Of a stretch of 64,000 nucleotides of DNA, positions 32,899-45,862 are shown piece after piece (position 1 is the stretch's first letter; every line of letters begins with the position of its first letter). This stretch comes from Adiantum capillus-veneris (taxonomy: Eukaryota; Streptophyta; Polypodiopsida; Polypodiales; Pteridaceae), in contig CM043953.1 of the NCBI GenBank assembly GCA_014529385.2, positions 75,897,372 through 75,961,371 on the forward strand, read 5' to 3'. Both the position numbers and the translations under genes were made by a program. Below the pieces are notes generated by a model. The model made no database searches. It saw only the letters and a program-made list of their open reading frames with translations, and was not told the origin of the DNA.

Positions 32899-35800
32899 GA
32901 AAACGCGATTTTCTCTCTCCTCTCTCTAGGAGCGCCAAGCTCTGCTTTTGGACCCCTATTCCTGCTGGGTGTCAGACCCTATAAAAGGGTAGCCAGCGTT
33001 TTAGTTTGGGGGAGCCAGAAGCAGCAGGAAGTGCAAGCGCTGGGATTCTGGAGCAGAGACTGGCGACGGAATTTGCAAGTGCTCGCGTGACGACTGAGTA
33101 CGGAGGTCGATTCTCCGAGCAAGGAGCGACATGTATAAGGTGTTGATACGCATTGAGAATTGTTGCTTAGTGTGGTTTGTTTTGCAAGAATCTCTAGTCT
33201 CGCGGGAAGGCCCTTCACGGGAAGTACGGCTTCACGCCTGAGTCCCTTATGGGAAAGTACGGCTTTGCGCCTAAGTCCCTTACGGGAAGGAACGGCCTTG
33301 AGCCCAAGCCCTTTACGGGAAAGCACGACCTTCGGGTCTAAGATTACAGAACGGAGGGGTTTCCTCGGGTTCTCGTGCTTGTATAAGAATTCTCCCTGAA
33401 TAAAAGAATACTCTTAACGGGGGGGGGGGACCAGCCCATCTTCTGGTCCCCAATACTGTGTCGATCTTCTCCCTTCTCTCAAGTTTTCAAAGAATTATAA
33501 TTTTCAGATTTTCTAAGTGCTCGTGTACGCTCCCGTTTTGTGACACTTCACCGCTCATGTCTTACAGGGCATAAGCCATAAAGATGTACCATGCAGTGGT
33601 GGAAGTCTATAGCTACCAAGCCGCACACTCCAAGGACTTGGCAAGCTTTCAAGAATTTTTTTGCCGGAAGATATATGGTTTTTGACATCTTCCTTCGGAG
33701 TGTAACTTCTGGCAAAGTGGGGTATCTTGAAATGCTTGCCATGGAAACCGTAGAAAGATTATAACTTGAAATTTCTCGACATCTCTTAGTAGGTGTCTCT
33801 TTTTGAGCTAAAAACTTTGGAGGTCCAGTGTGACTGCCAGGTCTTGGGACTACCATCACTACCACAGGAACATTGCTTATCGAGGCTTGTTTCGACTATT
33901 CAAGAGTTTGTGGATCATGCTGCGGTCGGCTACGACCTTATGGAAGGAACCTAACCCTAATTTTTGGTGCAGGTTTCAGGATGGAAAGTCAGTCGACTTT
34001 TCGAGCTCGACTAAAGTTTGAATTTTGTCTGAGAATCTGTTTGAGAACTTGTTTGAAATGGATGGTTTTTTTTTGAACCTGTCTTGGTGCCGATTTGAAT
34101 TGTTTGACTCTGGTTTTAATACTGATTTCATTGATTGGTGATTGTACTCCTGGGTGGAGAAGTGAGAAATACATTTTTGGTATTGTTTGAACCTCAAAAC
34201 GAAGCATGCCGATGTCAGGGGAGCGTTTCGTTGTATGTTTGAAAACCTCGGAATGACGCAGGCCGATGTCTGGGGAGCGTTCTGTTGTATGTTAAAAAAC
34301 CTCCGAACAACGCAGACGAGATGTCTGGGGAGCGTTTGGTTGTATGCTTGAATCTCCAAGCGACACTGGTTGCGGTCTAGGGAGCGTTTGGTTGTACAGT
34401 CCTCTGAGCTCACGGCGGACCTTTTTAGGTTATTTGCGGAGAAAGTGACGAGATAGTCGTTGAGTAGCTTCATACTGTAGACTGGTTGTCTTGGGGAAGT
34501 ACTCAACGACGCTGTTTCTTGTGTCTGTAACATGCATATGTGAGCATTTGTGTTGCATTGTGATGTGCCAACCACTGAATATTTCTAATTGGTTCAGATT
34601 GCCTGGGTATGTAATTTTAATGGATCAAGACACCCATGGAAGATCAGTGCGGTCTGGGTGTGATGGCTAATTTTACTACGCCGGAATATCAAGAGTTCCG
34701 ATATGGATGAAAGGAGAAGCCAACTCCTTGATCAAAAGTGTTGAAAGGAGAAGCCAACTCCTTAACAGAAAAAAGAGCAAACTCATTGTCCCTCGGAAAT
34801 TTTTGAGCTAACTTGAGTTGTTTTGCAGATATACTGTAATTGCGGACGATTACTCTCTTTCATGAAGGGGGGATGTCACAAATTGCTGACGTGTCAAGCC
34901 ACTGAAGAACGGAGCCGACTTGCAGATCCCGGCCGAGGGGTCTAAACCCTAAGTGAAGAAGCAGAAGCAATAGATGTACAAAATCCCGCAATTCACACTG
35001 ATTGATGATGTGTCATCTTGTACGGAATTCTGGGTTTTGCGTTGACATGCTGATGTGGTAGAATTGTATGGAATTCCGGGTTTTGCGCTGACATGTTGAC
35101 GTGGCAAATCTGTACGGATTTCTGCGTGCATGCTGACAGTGATGACGTGGCAGTCTGTATGGATTTCCGTGGCTGATTTCCAATGCTAGATTTTTGGACT
35201 AGTTGCTTTTGAGTTTAAAGGCTTTTTATGTAAAGTGCATTTCATAGGCCAAGGGCCTCCAAATATGTGTAGAGGGCTCATTCTTTGGCACGCTTCAGTG
35301 AGAAGGTGCAGAGCGCGAGTACCGGCATTGTACTTAGTTCAAGTAATATAAAGAAATATCGAATGGGACGCCAAGGTTTGGGGCCAATACACTCTGGAGT
35401 GGAATTCCGCCACTCCGTGTTGCGTGTCGTCTCTCTTTCAGTTCAGTTGTTATTGAAGTGCTAAAAGTCTGTTCAGTCTGTTCTTTTTTATTGGCACGTG
35501 GTGTCCGTCTTGTGACACCAGGAGTATCTGCTAGGTCTTCCTCCATTCATTTCGCATTCAATGCCAGATGGTTCTTAAGATCCATCGTTCACTTTACCTT
35601 TCTCTTTCCTGTCTTGGAAAGTCAATATCGTTCCGGAACGAGTATCTCCTCGTTCTCTTTCAGTTCAGGTTCATTCAAGAGCTATCACTGTCCAAAGCCA
35701 TCATCATCATCTCATTCATAATCGTGTTATTTGCTCACAAATAACAGGTCTTTTGCATACAACATTGATTTCATCCAAAAATTCAAGATCTTCTTCCAAA

Positions 35801-38800
35801 AAGTCTTATGTCATAAATTCATACAGCAAAATAATGTTAATTCCTCCATAAAGTTCTAATGAAAATCTCTGTTGGACAAGTATCTCCTCGTCCCACTGCA
35901 TTTCCATTTTGTTAGTCATCCTGATTCTTGTGCCTTGTTGGGGCACTATGCAGCGATATGTCCTTGTTCTCCACATTCAAAACACTTCCCTGCTTTGAAA
36001 TATTCATCTTTCTGGTCTTCAATTAGTAGAGTTCGTGTATCTATTTGTCGTTTGTTTCTGTCTTGACTATCGAAGGTTCATCTAGTAATTCAAGTTACCC
36101 GAATGCATAGCGAATCTCCGCTTAGCATGTCCCATCAATTGTTGAATGGACTGACTTCTTCTCAAGACAATAGTCTCGAATTTCTTTGGGGAATCCACAA
36201 CAAAACTTCTCAATCTGTTCCTTAAAACTGATCTTCTTGAGAGAAGAGGTCGGAAGGAAAGTATCCCAAAATCTTTCGCAGTAATCATCCAAAGTGTCAC
36301 CCCTGATCATTCGAATATGGTTCTAGTCGGTTCTTACATCTCACTAGCCATGAAGAAATAAAAAGTTTCTTGAATTTCAGCAACTTTGTCGGTGCTTGTT
36401 TCCTTAACAAGAGAGTGGACCACCATGTTCGTGCATTGCCTTTCAAAAAGGATGGTGCTCGTCTGATTTTGGAGTGCTCTGTATAGAGGCCTCCAAAAAA
36501 TGCTATATCAAATTGTTGGATAAAGGCCAAGGCTTTAGGAGCATCTCAAAACCTTGAAAAGGTTTCGAACTTTACCGCTTTTCCACCTTAGAATTCCTTG
36601 GCCTTCTTGCCCTTGTCGTCGAGAAAATCATATTGATTACTCTAAAAGTGCTTCTTTTTAGTCTGTTCGTCGTTTCTTGCCCTTTCTGTCCTCATCACTC
36701 GAGTCAGAAAAGGATGAGTTATTTGAGCTATCACAAAAAGATGAGGACAAACTGGATAATGCTTTGAAGCGTACACGCTTCTTCTGTTTTCTTGCTTTCT
36801 CAAAAGAGGATTTTTGGCCCAAGTAACCAGGGAAGTCAACTCCCTTGTTACATTTCTTCAACTGCTTCTCCTTTGACCCAAATAGTTGGTTTACTCGCTT
36901 TTCAACAATGTCCTCGAGTTCATCTTTAGTAAACATCCTTGGGATAGGAGGTTTCTTGATTGCAGGTTTTTATTGGCGACTTAATGGCTTTCTGCTTGGC
37001 AAACTGAAGCATTTGCTTTGCGCACTCGTCAACGTCCTGTTGACGATGCATCTCCATGAGTTCATACTGTGAAGGCCGAGGTGGCCCGAACTCATTCCCT
37101 GCTAATCCACTTGAATTTTCCGTACCGCCTCCCGCTTTGGAGATAACAGATGGAGTCGTCTGAATCCATATGTAATCCATGGTTTTATGCCCTGTAAGAC
37201 AGAGCGACGAAGATGGGAGTGCGCCCGATGTGCGATGTACGAAGGGTGGGAGTGGTTGATAACTCCGGGGTCAGGGTACGAAGATCCTTCAATAACAATT
37301 GCCCAAGTGCCTTGTTTGCTCTTTGATAGGACCGGTATGCTTTGAGAAAAGCACATGCCTGATGCTCTGATACCACTGCAACAGGCTTGGGCACCCCAAG
37401 TCTAGAATCTGTCGCGACACGAGAGAGAGATTCACTGAAAATAATTCACAACTTTAAATCACAGTTCAGTTCGAGACGACACGGCTCGGCGTAGTTCCGT
37501 GCCCAGAGGTATTGGTCCCAAAACCTGGCGCCCTTTCGATATTTCTTTATTTTATTAAATCTTGAGCAAAGTACAACTCCCGTCAAGAACCTTTGCTCTC
37601 AGACTCTGCGTCTAGATGCTCTGAGAAGTGAGGCCCTTAGGGTTCTTTTATTCTTACAAGGGTTGCCAAAAGCAGAGCTCCAAAAGCTATAATCTCAAAA
37701 GCAAAAAGTCCCAAAAGCAACTTGTTCCAAAAATCTGCGAGAAAAGCACTCGGCGTAATTTACAAAAATCCGTACAGGCTGCCACGTCAACACCTGTCAA
37801 CACAAAATGCGAAAATTCGTACCGTCTGCCACGTTAGCATGTCAGCGCAAATTTCAAAAATCCGTATTGTTTGCCACGTCATCATCCGTACTGTCTACCA
37901 TGTCTGCCGTGGTCCTGCCACATCATCACTTTGTGACAAGTGCTAAGAGTCTCTTCCGTTGTTCTTTTCAGTTGGCACGTGGTGCCCTCCTGCTGCAATC
38001 AAGTTCCGTTCCATTCATTGTGTTTCTCTCCTCTTGCTCTTTCTTTTGAGTATATCCATTGTCAATTTGGTGGAGATTCGTGTCTACGTTGTGTGAGCCT
38101 TAATTTGCTTTAGTTGCACAAAGTGATGACGTGGCTACGGACAACAGAAACCCAGAAACCCAAAAATTCCTGCAAACCCTAATTTCTGGAAATCGCGGAG
38201 GTGGAAGATTTAAAAAAAAAAAAAAAAAGAGTGACGCAAATCCTAGCTTTTTGCTACGCAAGGATTTTGGATGAGAGAAAGAGAGTTGAATTGCTTTATT
38301 TTAACTCTCATTGAGAGAGAGAGAGAATTTGCTTTTGCTTTCAACTTTTGGGGCTCTGCTTTTTGGCATCCCTTGTAACATTTAAATATGCGATGAGGGC
38401 CTCACTTCTCAGAGCATTTGGATGCAGAGTCTGAGAGTGAAACCCTAACCGCTCTTTGTACTCTTACATTGATTTTAATACATAAAGAAATACCGAAAGG
38501 GGCGCCAATCTTTGGGGCCAATATCTCTAGGCACGGAACTCCGCCGGGCCAGTGTAAATCTATTGTGATCTGTGAATTGTTTTGAAGTGGTTATTTGGTG
38601 CTGTCACGATTGATTCTTGACTTCGAGTGTCCAAGTCTGTTACAGTGGTATCAGAGCACGGCCGATTTCTCTTCTACGGGAAATCCGATCCCCAATTTTT
38701 TTTTCCGCGGCACCTATGGCTTCACGCAATGATCAGTCGACTCCCTCTGCATCTGGAGATGCGGGTAGGGATCACAACGAAGATTCCGGCAGAGTATGGC

Positions 38801-41800
38801 CCGCCTCGACCTACTCAGGCGGAGCGGCGAGAGATGGAGCGTCGCCAGTTGATCGGCGATGCAACGAAGATGATGCTCAATTTTGCGAAGGACCCAAAAT
38901 TTGCAAAATATATGAGCGAGACTTCTTTTCAGGAAGTGCATGAGCAGTGGCAGAAAACCACTACACCCACTCTCAAGAAACCTTCTGCTCACAAGAAATA
39001 TTCAAAGAAGGAATTAGAAGAGGTGGTTGATGCACGGATTGCCCAGCTTTTTGACGCGCAAAAGAAAGCCAAAAAGCACGGCAAAAAGAAGAAGAAAAGC
39101 ACTGACTTTCCGAGATATTTGGGTCGTCAGTCAACTTTTGATAAGGCAAAGAAACAGAAGAAGCGTGTTCGATTTGAAGGAGTATCCAGTTCTTCTTCTT
39201 CTTTTTTTGACAGTTCTTCTAGCTCTTCAGATTCGAGCGAAAAAGACAGAAAAGGTAAAAAGCGAAGCAAGAAACAAAGTTTCGGAAAGGGCAAGAAAAA
39301 GGCAAAGAAGGCTAAATTTTGCCCAGAGATTGACAGTTCTACCGAGGACTCGTCTACAGACAGCTCAGATTCGGATGACGGAAACTTTTATGCGAACAAG
39401 AAGAATTTTTACAAAGCCAACCAATATGACTTTCTCGAAGATAAAAGCAAGAAAGTCCGAGAGTTTAAGGAAGGTGGCCACTCGATCAAGTTTGATACTT
39501 TTTCAGGATACTCAGATGCTTCGAAGGCTTTCTCTTTTATACAGCAGTTTGACATCGCTTTCGCGGGAGGACGCTATTCAGAGCACTCAGATTCAAAGAG
39601 CTGCCTCTTACTTTAAGGGGAATGCTCGTACTTGGTGGTCCACGCTTCTTTTAAACAAGACTACGCCAGGTAAATGGCTGAAATTTAAAAAGCTTTTTAT
39701 TTCTTCTTGGTTGACGCAAGAATATGAACGAGATATACGAGCTGCTTGGAACCATCTTCGGATGACCAAGAAAGATACAATCAATGCTTATTGTGAAAGA
39801 TTCTGGAGCTCTTTTCTACCCGCCTCTTCATTCAAGAAGATCTCGTTCAGAGAACAGATCGAGCGGTTTACCTTGGGTCTACCTACAGAGATCCGAGATC
39901 ACTGCTTGGAACAGAAGTCAACTTCCATTCAGGAGTTGATGAGTCATGCGAAGCGGGGCTTTGCCATTCACTCTGGCAGTCTGACTTACCTCACAGATGA
40001 GAACACGACACAACAAGCCGAACAGACTTCTGGGAATGAAAGTAGAAAGAAAAAGAGCAACCCAGAGAAAAAGGATGCACGATCCAAGCTTACTCCTCAG
40101 GAGCGAGCTCGATTCATCAAAGAGGGGAAGTGCTTTGGATGCGGGGAACAGGGACATATCTCCGCGAAGTGCCCTAAAAAGGCATAGAAAGAACAGAATG
40201 ATAAAGAGGACGACATGCCTGAGAGTCGAGAGCAGCTGAGGAACGTGGCAAAAAAGGCAGATAGAAAAGCAGAACTGATATCACATGTCGTGGGACCTGC
40301 ACCGAATCTAATGAATGAAAGTACAAACTTTGCCGCTTTTGGGGCAAAGTTAACCCTCAAGAAGCTCTTTTGAAGGAGCCAAGACCAACTTCTTTTCACT
40401 TGGAATTGGCGGCTCGATTTGGAATTACGCCAGACAGACTGACGCCACAAGCGGAGGTAGTTCTACTGGCACCCGGATGGGATGTTGCCATTACACCGAG
40501 CATTGGCAAACTTCGTTTGCAATGACAGGGGTGTTTAGGGCACGCGAGTGACGTTCTACTCAGGATCCCTTGTACCATAAGAACTACGCCGTGGTTGACT
40601 ACCAAGCCGAGAAAGCGACTTTGATAAATGAAGGGCTTAGAGAATTGTACTTGATGAACTTCAGTTTCTTTACTCATTCTTTTGGGAGAGAACTGAACGA
40701 TGGACAAAGGTTGAATATGTTTTGACCTGATCAAAAAAACGCCAAGATTTTTCTCCACACTCATGTTGATTGTTTTTCAGAGGGCCTGAAGATCAGACCA
40801 TTGACTTGATACCTGGAAGCACACCACCGAACCGGCCACCGACCGTGTGAGCCGAGTATAGAATGAAAAGATTATGGACCCTGTGAAAGACCTCTTGGAA
40901 AAGGGTCTTGTCCAGCATAGTACTTCATCGTATTGCTCTCCCTGTTGTTGGATTTGAAGAAAGACGGATCTTGGAGAATGTGCATCGATTATAGCGCTCT
41001 CAACAAAATCACCATCAAGAACAGATTTCCGATTCCTAGGATCGATGATATACTCGACAGGTTACAGGGATCCTCGTGCTTTAGCAGGATTGAGTTGAAG
41101 AGTGGATATCATCAGATCCGAATCGCGTTGGGAGACGTCTACAAGACAGCCTTTCGGACGACTTTTTGGTTATTTGAGTTTTTGGTGATGCCTTTTGGCT
41201 TAACCAATGCTCTTGCGACATTTAACCGGATGATGGACATGATTTTTCAAGAGTACAGGCTATTTGTTGGCACTTTCTTTGATGATATCATTGTTTTCTC
41301 CAAGAATGAAGCAGAACACAGAGATCATAGAGATACATTTTTTTTGGGACACTTTGTCTCAGCAATAGGAGTGCAAATGGATCCGGCCAAGATAGACACT
41401 ATCCATGATTGGCTCGATTTGAAGAATGTCCATGAAGTTGAAAGCTTCTTGGGACTGTGTTCGTACTACATACGGTTCATTCGAAAGTTTGCAGAGGTTG
41501 CTTCCCCTTTGCATATCTTGATACAGAAAGGAGTCCCTTTCTCGTGGGGATCCACAGAGGTGACTGCCTTTCAGACATTGAGAGAGAATTGACTACAGGA
41601 GTAGATTTGACTTTGCCGGACTTGCAGAAGTCATTTGAAGTATTTTGTGATGCTTATGGTCGTAGTCTGGGTGCGATCTTGATGCAAGAAGGCCATGTCA
41701 TTGCTTACGAGAGCCGATTGTTCTCTAGGCCGGAGATGATAACACAGATTTATGAGAACGAGCTTTTGGTGGTTATCCATGCTCTTACTCAGTGGCGGGA

Positions 41801-44800
41801 TTACCTACTCGGAGCGGATTTTACTGTCTTTTGAGACCATTAGAGTTAGCGCTACTTCTGCCACAGAAGCAACTTTCGAAAAAGCAGATGCGGTGGGTGA
41901 ACATCTTGTCACAGTTTCACTTCCAGATTGTCCATGTGTAGGGACAAAAGAATGTGGTGGCAAATGCTTTGTCTCGGAAGCCGTTGGCTCTGGCTATTTC
42001 CGCGATACATCATAGGAGCTTCGAGGATATGGTCGATCAATATGCCACAGATACAAATTATGCAGATATTTTCACATGGATATTGGATGGGGAGACAATA
42101 GCTGGATACTCCCTTCGGGAAGGCTACTTGATGAGAAAGACTACGTTGTGCGTTACACAGCCGTTGCGGGAAAAGGTTATGACTGAATGCCACTGTCCAC
42201 CTTTTACGGGTCACCGCGGCATTGCTACCACCATGAAGGGGTAGAGAGATACTTCTTTTGGCCGAGACTCAAAAAGGATGTGGAAGAGTTTGTGTGCAGT
42301 ATGCCAGAAGGTCAAGTTTGACAGACATAAGGCATAAGAATTGTTATAGCCTTTACCCATACCCACCCGCCCCTGGGAAAATATTGAAATGGATTTTATT
42401 TTTGATCTCCCGAGAACACAGAATGATCACGAAGATTTTTCGATTACATGGCACGTCTGAGACGATTGTCTCCGACAGAGACCCTAGATTTATGAGTTTG
42501 TTTTGGAAGGCAATTTGGGAGAACATTGGCACGCGGTTGCAGTTCTCGTCATCGTTTCACTTACAGACCGATGGGCAATCTGAGATTTGCCAATTCAGTG
42601 GTTTTAGATTTATTGAAGTCTTGTATCTCGGATCAGAACTAAAATTTCTGCTAGATGAGGGTATCTCGAAACAGATGCCTTGATTTTGATACTAAAGTCA
42701 CCGATGTCTCTTTGAGCTTTTGGGATACTGAGGGCTGACAGTATTCTGCTGGATGACTTTATGAAATGGAATTCTTAATAATGATACTGATTTGTTCTTG
42801 ACTTATTTTGAGTGCAGGAACTGATAGACGAAATGACTGCAGCATTTTGGTCTGATTGATCTCGAATAGACATGGTTGCAATAGGGGTTAGTCAATCGGA
42901 CATTGATGAGGTCCCGATTGGACCTAGATGTGATTGCTAGCTACATTGCCGATAAATCACGGTCTAAGATCCGAATGAATGTTGAATGTCATGTGATGTC
43001 CTGTGATGTCGTGAGATGTGACTGTCGATTTTGTACATGTGCTAGATGTGTGTTCCTAGTACGTAGGTACTAACAGTCAGTGCCTGCTAAGACGGTTTAT
43101 GGCTTTTGTCGATTTTGCAGGCGTAATCGCGGTCGATTACAATCCTTTCAAGAGGGGAGTATGTCACAAAGTGATGACGTGGCTACGGACAGCAGAAACC
43201 CTAATTTTTGCAAGAAACCCTAAAATTCCCGCTAACCCTAATTTTTGTCAGAAACCCTAATTTCCGGAAATCGCAAAGGTGGAAGATTTTTTTTAAATTT
43301 AAATAATTTATAAATGAGCGACGCAAATCGTAGCTTTTTGCTACGCAAGGATTTTGGATGAGAGAAAGAGAGTTGAATTGCTTTATTTTAACTCTCATTG
43401 AGAGAGAGAGAATTTGCTTTTGCTTTCAAGCTTTTGGGGCTCTGCTTTTGGGCATCCCTTGTAACATTTAAATATGGGGTGAGGGCCTCACTTCTCAAAG
43501 CATCTGGACGCAGAGTCTGAGAGTGAAACCCTAACCTCTCTTTGTACTCTGACGTTGATTTTAATACATAAAGAAATACCGAAAGGAGCGCCAGTCTTTG
43601 GGGCCAATATCTCTAGGCACGGAACTCCACCGGGCCAGTGTAAATCTATTGTGATCTGTGAATTGTTTTGAAGTGGTTATTTGGTGCTGTCATAATTGAT
43701 TCTTGACTTGGAGTGTCCAAGTCTGTTACAGTAGTTATATTTTCAAGTTTAAATGCTAATCTTTTGATAGGAGGTGTTGTTAGATTGTTTATGTTCGTGA
43801 CCTGTGAAAAGATGGATCACAATTTGTGTACCTCTCAGAATCAAATTTATAGGGTCCAGATTTGTCCTCATGCCAAATGGTCCTTGCCTATAGTCTCCTA
43901 GAGTTTCGTAGCCATATTGGAGTAGTCTTAGATCGAATTGTACACAACAAAATAACTCATTGAACTCTAATATCATTGAATCCGATTGGCTCTTCAAAGA
44001 TAGACAAGTAATGTTTACACATACTTGAAACAACTCTTTAATTGTAAACACCTCACTAGAGAACACCTACAAAAGGCGCGAATCATGGTTCCCTTTGAGA
44101 TGCGTTGACCCCTAAAGTAGGCAGTCCTCACATCTCATGTTGAAGCAAGGTAGTACAATTGTTCTCTTCTCTAACAGATCACCTGCAAAAGACGAGAGGT
44201 GTAGTTCCCTTGGAGAGGCGATGGCCTCTAAAATAGGCACCCCCAACAAGACATGACGGTACAACTTACAAGTTACAACTAGAGTGCCATGCTAGCACAG
44301 GGTATGGATATGCATACGATTTACCATGTCCGCATCTGCCGTATGACGGTGATGTCATCAGCTTGTCTCCTTGCGTATTGCAAAATTATCAACCTCCTGG
44401 TTAGCTGCCATGTTATCACTTTGATGGCACCTGAGGTCTTTGCAAGATAGCATCTGCCACTGCTATCTTGTTTCCAAGAGCATGTTAATTCTGGAATTGT
44501 AACATAGATAGGAATTTTTCCTAATGCATCTGCACTCTGATAGACTTCCTCGAGAATTGGATGGAATATTTTAATAACAAAGTCTGTTCCAAAGAGACAA
44601 TGCCTCAAAATAGAGAAAGCGTATATAATTGTCTTGTTCTTTTCATCACTTGAAAAATGTACTCTACATCTTGAAGGCAACTGCATGACCTTCTCAATCC
44701 AATCTTGCACCAATGCAATCTTGAGATCCTCACATGTATTACATTGTACTTTAAAAGCCTACTAAAGAGAACAAGATGACAGAATTTGCACAGATGTGTA

Positions 44801-45801
44801 CATACACATATACAGAGGTATAGGAGTCGTCATAAATGTCTCGATTCCTATTTGTAAATGTATACATGTGTGTATGTACACATACATGTGATATAGAAAA
44901 AGACATTCTAAGGCACTTCTCACTTGTTTGTAACCCTAATTGCATCTCATCACTAGTTTGGTGAATAATCCAATCGTCCAGCCATGTGTTGCACATGCCT
45001 CACAATGAAACACATTCTTCTTAATCTCAAGTACCGAAGAAAAGGCTGCTACATGAAGATTGTCTCCTAATTTTCTCTAAACTGCTGAAAGTTTGTTCAC
45101 AATGTAGCACAATAGATTGTCATCTTTGCATGCTTTTTAACGGAAAGTAATGCTTGTTCTGTTATTCAGGAAGAACTAATCAAGCCAGCAGTGAAGGGGA
45201 CCCTAAATGTGCTCCGTGCATGTGCAATGTCAAAGTCTGTGAGAAGAGTCCTTCTTACATCTTCCATGGCAGCAGTTGTTTCAAGCATTACAAACAACCA
45301 AGAGACGCCAACTGTTTATGAGAGCACATGGAGTGATCAAAGCCACTGGAGAGCAAAACGCGTAATCTCTAATCTCCCTATGATCTCAACTTGCTGTCTT
45401 CCACGGATCCATCATCCTAGCTTTTGACTGACTAAGCAAAATTTGACAGAAACCATGCGTGCGCATGCACAGGCACAAAATGGCTACCATTTCAGCATAA
45501 GAACCTATTAACAGTAGATCGTTTATACAGCATGCCAATATCTTATATTCTTGCGGCCAAACTTCGTGAATTGTACACACAGAACGACCTTATTATTTGT
45601 TTCCACATGTGCAGTTTTGGTATGGGTTGTCCAAGCTGTTAGCAGAGGAAGCAGCATTGTGCTTTGCAAAGGAGAAGGGTATTGACCTTGTAACTATTGT
45701 CCCAGGAATGATAGCTGGACGATGTCTACAACCAAATCTAGACACAGCATCAAAGCTTGTCATGGAAATCTTAACAGGTTTGACAACAACATGCCTATGA
45801 T

Positions 45802-45862
<61 letters not shown>

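Larger units (their letters stand above)
32240..33545 (+). mobile_element. Solo LTR L nested in element D
   Basis: 1,306 bp with TGTTGCTAATTGG...TTTTGTGACA ends, flanked by a perfect target-site duplication CTTCA (32235-32239 and 33546-33550). The interrupted sequence continues on both sides as the leader seen in element E (CTCCC.TCTTC..CGCTC.TGTCTTACAGGGCATAA). It contains a (CT)n tract (32851-32897), CCTATAAAAGGG (TATA-like, about 32979), a four-unit minisatellite (33202-33345) and AATAAA at about 33398. That order of promoter and polyadenylation signal suggests plus orientation. Confidence 0.75.
31685..35517 (+). mobile_element. Gypsy-type LTR element D, interior interrupted by solo LTR L
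   Basis: The 5' LTR is shortened at its left (about 31685-32051) and followed by primer binding site TGGTATCAGAGC at 32053-32064. The 3' LTR at 34873-35517 starts TGTCACAAATTGC directly after the purine tract GAAGGGGGGA. The two LTRs share about 360 bp. The interior starts with a leader like that of element E (CACTCCCACCC, GCGCATCGGGCGCGCTCCC). It lacks recognisable gag-pol and holds a four-unit tandem repeat (34195-34400). Solo LTR L is inserted at 32240-33545. The element is short and non-coding, a dead derivative of the lineage to which E and F belong. Confidence 0.7.
38115..43730 (+). mobile_element. Ty3/gypsy element F with both LTRs
   Basis: LTRs are 38115-38644 and 43162-43730, differing by roughly 3-4 percent substitutions by eye plus small indels. 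Flanks are TTAGT and GTAGT, a 4-of-5 target-site duplication. The primer binding site TGGTATCAGAGC is at 38646-38657 and a purine tract is just before 43162. Gag (about 38716-40187) has a Lys/Ser-rich segment, the core [10 protein letters not shown] and the knuckle [14 protein letters not shown]. Pol order is gypsy: reverse transcriptase (40933-41592, [20 protein letters not shown]), RNase H ([20 protein letters not shown]) and a partial integrase (about 41950-42680, TDGQSE). It has perhaps ten breaks in the coding part, so it is dead. It is of intermediate age and the most complete gypsy copy here. Confidence 0.85.
23196..45169 (+). other. Reductase intron 2, 22 kb, filled with retroelements
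   Basis: 21,974 bp between donor GTACTT and acceptor TTATTCAG. It holds LTR H, LTR pieces G, remnant C with solo LTR M, a LINE remnant, probable solo LTR K, element D with solo LTR L, and gypsy copies E and F. Also present are a MYB-like exon piece and several tandem repeats. The flanking exons join in phase 0 with the expected protein sequence, so the intron is real if it is transcribed and spliced across its whole length. Confidence 0.85.

Noticed and set aside
33202-33345. Direct repeats that might suggest a CRISPR-like array (also 27393-27540 and 34195-34400)
   Set aside because: Units are degenerate, adjacent without unique spacers, and sit inside LTRs or LTR elements in a plant genome; they are minisatellites.
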